Origin: Lunatibacter salilacus
Lineage (GTDB): Bacteria > Bacteroidota > Bacteroidia > Cytophagales > Cyclobacteriaceae
Assembly: GCF_009797935.1 (NCBI RefSeq)
Contig: NZ_VOLC01000009.1
Span: forward strand, 124,001-188,000
Length of the DNA: 64,000 nt
Direction of reading: 5' to 3'
The position numbers and the translations under genes were made by a program. The notes beneath the pieces are model-generated. The model was not told the DNA's origin and did no database searches. It saw only the letters and a list, made by a program, of their open reading frames with translations. This document shows positions 62,058 through 64,000 of the stretch, in pieces; within the stretch, counting starts at the first letter, position 1, and every line of letters starts with the position of its first letter.

Positions 62058-62765
62058 TTAAAAATTTGGAGTCAATACGTAATTAGTGTAAAAATTATCA
62101 ATTACTTCGACAGCCTCTGAGGCCGCATCGACCACAGCAAATATATTAAGGTCTTCAGGGTTAATGTTGCGATGCTCTTCCAACACAGTTTGCGTGATCC
62201 AATCCATCAATCCGGACCAATATTTCTTTCCCACCAATACGACGGGGAATCTTCCGATTTTATTTGTTTGAATAAGCGTCATGGTCTCAAAAAGTTCATC
62301 TAGTGTCCCCAATCCTCCCGGCATGACGACAAATCCCTGGGCATATTTAACAAGCATTACTTTTCGCACAAAAAAATAATCAAAATTGATCAATGTATCT
62401 GTATCTACATATACATTGTTGAACTGTTCAAACGGAAGTCGGATATTTAACCCCACTGATTTACCCCTTTCTGACCGCGCACCTTTATTGCCAGCTTCCA
62501 TTATTCCGGGTCCCCCTCCTGTAATGACTCCGTACCCATGTCTCGCTAGTTGGGCTGCAATTTCTTCCGCAATTTTATAGTAGCTGTTATCCTCCAGGGT
62601 TCTCGCCGAACCAAAGATTGACACACAGGGACCTATCTTTGCCAATTTTTCAAATCCTTCTACAAACTCTGATATCACTTTGAATAGTACCAATGAATCA
62701 GCACTTTTAATTTCTGACCAATCTTTCTCAATAAATGCTTTCCTTACCCGCTCGTCTTCTTCCAT
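62058..62765 (-). CDS. LOG-family protein (cytokinin riboside 5'-monophosphate phosphoribohydrolase-like)
   Basis: A 235-residue member of the LOG/TIGR00730 family. The two hallmark motifs are GGGPGIMEAGNKGA and MPGGLGTLDELFE (nucleotide-phosphate and catalytic Glu). In bacteria these act as nucleoside-monophosphate phosphoribohydrolases. The N-terminal extension (MEEDERVRKAFIEKDWSE) is typical of the longer bacterial form. It precedes the lytic transglycosylase gene by 4 bp. Confidence 0.9.
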   Translation of the reverse strand: MEEDERVRKAFIEKDWSEIKSADSLVLFKVISEFVEGFEKLAKIGPCVSIFGSARTLEDNSYYKIAEEIAAQLARHGYGVITGGGPGIMEAGNKGARSERGKSVGLNIRLPFEQFNNVYVDTDTLINFDYFFVRKVMLVKYAQGFVVMPGGLGTLDELFETMTLIQTNKIGRFPVVLVGKKYWSGLMDWITQTVLEEHRNINPEDLNIFAVVDAASEAVEVIDNFYTNYVLTPNF

Positions 62766-62830
62766 TGCTGTTAAAATTAAAAAACTCCGTAAATATGAAA
62801 AATTAATCTCTGAATGTTATATTGATAAGG

Positions 62831-63029
62831 GAAATATGGTTGAAATATAGTGGATATACGGCCTACGGCCGAAATAGTGCTGAATGGATATTAGCTAGGA
62901 TAGAAATATGATGGTTATATATTGGATATAAGTCCTATCGGCCGAAATACAATGGATATATGGCTACGGCCGATATACAGTGGAAATAGGGCCTGTTGGC
63001 CGAAATATGGTTGAAATATAATTGACATC
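62831..63029. repeat. Degenerate tandem repeat of GGCCGAAATA units
   Basis: Five imperfect units of about 28-73 bp (starts near 62831, 62871, 62944, 62972 and 63002) share GGCCGAAATAnnnTGG and a TACGGCC half-palindrome; CGGCC-TAC-GGCCG occurs at 62859-62871. It is not a CRISPR: units vary and there are no fixed spacers. It heads the 1,025-bp gene-free gap 62766-63790. Confidence 0.68.
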
Positions 63030-63212
63030 GGGGCGAAGCTTAGACTTCGGAAATCCTAGAGGTTGCGGGATGGTGTGGAAATGAAAATGTAACGGAGCCT
63101 CCGGTGAGCGTGGTATTTAATGGAATTGAATGCTTTAAGATTTGATTTTTTGCGATGTTGGCCCCGTTAGGGGTCAGATGTGGGTAGAATGGATTACAAT
63201 TATTATGAGTCC

Positions 63213-63548
63213 GTTTTGGCAGCGGCGATGGTTGAGGTGTCATCCTTTTCCCGCCAAAACCCGAGTGTATTAATCATTGCTTCCTTATGTCTAAATGGAA
63301 CGCTGATTTGGCGGATTAAGCGGATTTGAGCGGATTTTTTTGGAACAGAGGACAATTTCTAGCTCAACATTAATACATCTTTAGTTAGGATGATTACCTT
63401 CAATTTCCCAAATATCATTTGTACCAATCCCAAATGGGGTTGAACTTCTCAATAGCCATGGGTGAAACCCGTGGTTTGGGAGATATTTATTGGATTTTGT
63501 TTTGGCAGCGGTGATGGTTGAAGTGTCATTCCCTTCCCGCCAAAACCC
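63213..63548. repeat. Pair of 50-bp elements with TTTTGGC/GCCAAAA ends
   Basis: Copies at 63213-63262 and 63499-63548 are 46 of 50 bases identical. Each begins GTTTTGGCAGCGG and ends CCCGCCAAAACCC, so the ends (GTTTTGGC, GCCAAAAC) are inverted copies of one another. They lie in the gene-free gap and resemble small palindromic mobile-type elements. Confidence 0.72.
63297..63345 (+). repeat. Single copy of the 11.3-kb repeat type
   Basis: The stretch GGAACGCTGATTTGGCGGAT and the following AGCGGATT repeats resemble the 11351-11808 cluster, which shows this family is interspersed. Confidence 0.6.
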
Positions 63549-63742
63549 CCTACCTGTAAATCTTTGCCTTCCCGTCGTTAGGATGAATCCCTGATCAATC
63601 CCAAGATTGTCCGAATTTGTCCGGGGGGTGAGAATAGTCGGATCCAAAAGACAACCTGTATCAACCAAGCATGGGATTTGGTGGATGGAATTGACGTTCA
63701 AGCGGCAAAAACGGGGGGATGACCCGTGGTTGAAACCACGGG
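63456..63742. repeat. Two REP-like palindromes (CCATGGG...CCCGTGG and CCCGTGGTT...AACCACGGG)
   Basis: CCATGGG at 63456-63462 opposes CCCGTGG at 63468-63474 (one mismatch on DNA). A perfect palindrome of nine bases lies at 63723-63731 and 63734-63742. They share AAACCCGTGG/AAACCACGGG, and resemble bacterial interspersed extragenic palindromes; no transposase gene is nearby. Confidence 0.65.
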
Positions 63743-63790
63743 CTATTATATCGGTCACCCAATCTGGGGTTTTATCTGTTGACTATCAAG

Positions 63791-64000
63791 TTATAATTCA
63801 AAAGGTAAGGCATACACCCGACTGCCGGTCAATTTATAATACGCATTGGCCAAGGCCGGTGCCAATGGTGGTACGGGAGGTTCCCCGACCCCTGTAGGTT
63901 TTCTGCTGCTCTCTATGATATGTACATTGATCTTTTTGGGCGATTGGGGCATGCGAACCAATTGGTAGCCGTCAAAGTTGTTTTGCTCCACTTTTCCTTC
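63791..64000 (-). CDS. C-terminal end of a molybdopterin-binding xanthine dehydrogenase-family subunit (partial)
   Basis: The last 69 residues of a larger protein whose 5' part lies right of the window. The sequence EGKVEQNNFDGYQLVRMPQ, then KINVHIIESSRKPTGVGEPPVPPLAPALANA and YKLTGSRVYALPFEL (parts quoted) is the C terminus of the large molybdopterin subunit (xanthine dehydrogenase/isoquinoline 1-oxidoreductase type), including the VGEP loop close to the molybdenum site. The frame stays open to base 64000. The specific substrate cannot be told from this fragment. Confidence 0.88.
   Translation of the reverse strand, partial: EGKVEQNNFDGYQLVRMPQSPKKINVHIIESSRKPTGVGEPPVPPLAPALANAYYKLTGSRVYALPFEL

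Noticed and set aside
62831-63029. Possible CRISPR or rho-utilisation array
   Set aside because: Unit lengths vary from 28 to 73 bp with no clean spacer pattern.
63381-63897. Open frames of about 96-125 codons on both strands in the gene-free gap
   Set aside because: They read across the repeat elements, have no recognisable domain and no start context; they most likely arise from repeat sequence.
1-64000. tRNA, rRNA, riboswitch or prophage genes
   Set aside because: No sequence with the conserved cores of these was recognised; absence cannot be proved by eye.

Overview
The window looks like a Bacteroidota chromosome, most probably from the order Cytophagales (Cyclobacteriaceae-like). This rests on gene content: a MurF-alanine racemase fusion, a DAHP synthase-chorismate mutase fusion, a carboxypeptidase-regulatory-domain TonB receptor, a Wzi-family capsule porin, an LptD-like protein and a hybrid two-component remnant. 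It also rests on promoters with the Bacteroidota TAnnTTTG element and on the absence of Shine-Dalgarno sequences. No rRNA, tRNA, CRISPR array, intact insertion sequence or prophage was seen. Both window ends cut through genes: murF/alr at the left and a xanthine dehydrogenase-family subunit at the right.

Layout. 1-8.2 kb: end of murF/alr, a lipoprotein, a Wzi-type outer-membrane protein, an M28 peptidase, a secreted protein of unknown function, YjjX and YebC. 8.4-11.8 kb: type II NADH dehydrogenase, a Spy-like periplasmic protein, a TIGR04282 glycosyltransferase and two stretches of degenerate intergenic repeats. 11.8-22.9 kb: a P-type ATPase, then a heavy-metal (Cus/Czc-type) RND efflux operon (four-helix protein, CusA, TolC-like, adaptor) preceded by its sensor kinase and response regulator. 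Both promoters of this system carry four TTAAG units at exact 11-bp spacing just upstream of a TAnnTTTG-like element, so the regulator probably controls the pump and itself. 23.2-24.1 kb: a small graveyard with a helicase C-terminal fragment abutting a collapsed hybrid two-component gene.

24.1-30.8 kb: the aromatic amino acid operon (DAHP synthase/chorismate mutase, aroB, aroA, pheA, aminotransferase, tyrA). It is headed by a promoter, a 31-codon leader peptide with eight Phe/Tyr codons in nine, and mutually exclusive antiterminator/terminator hairpins: a transcription attenuator. 31-34.7 kb: two paralogous surface lipoproteins with L-domain-like repeats. 35-44.8 kb: arginine deiminase, LptD, AmiC-type amidase, SirB1-like protein, redoxin, phosphopantetheinyl transferase, WD40 propeller, DivIVA, FolB and a DUF4268 protein. 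A ~90-bp repeat supplies the start-codon region of both tyrA and divIVA.

44.9-51.4 kb: an A-type Fe-S protein, a YkvA-like protein, a Rossmann oxidoreductase, D-aminoacyl-tRNA deacylase, a tandem ABC ATPase with one degenerate site, MazG, a zinc metallopeptidase and a transglutaminase-like protein. 51.5-56 kb: a TonB receptor and its beta-helix lipoprotein partner. 56.3-62.8 kb: UvrA, an AsmA-like protein, a lytic transglycosylase and a LOG-family protein. 62.8-63.8 kb: one kilobase without a convincing gene, filled with three kinds of repeat.
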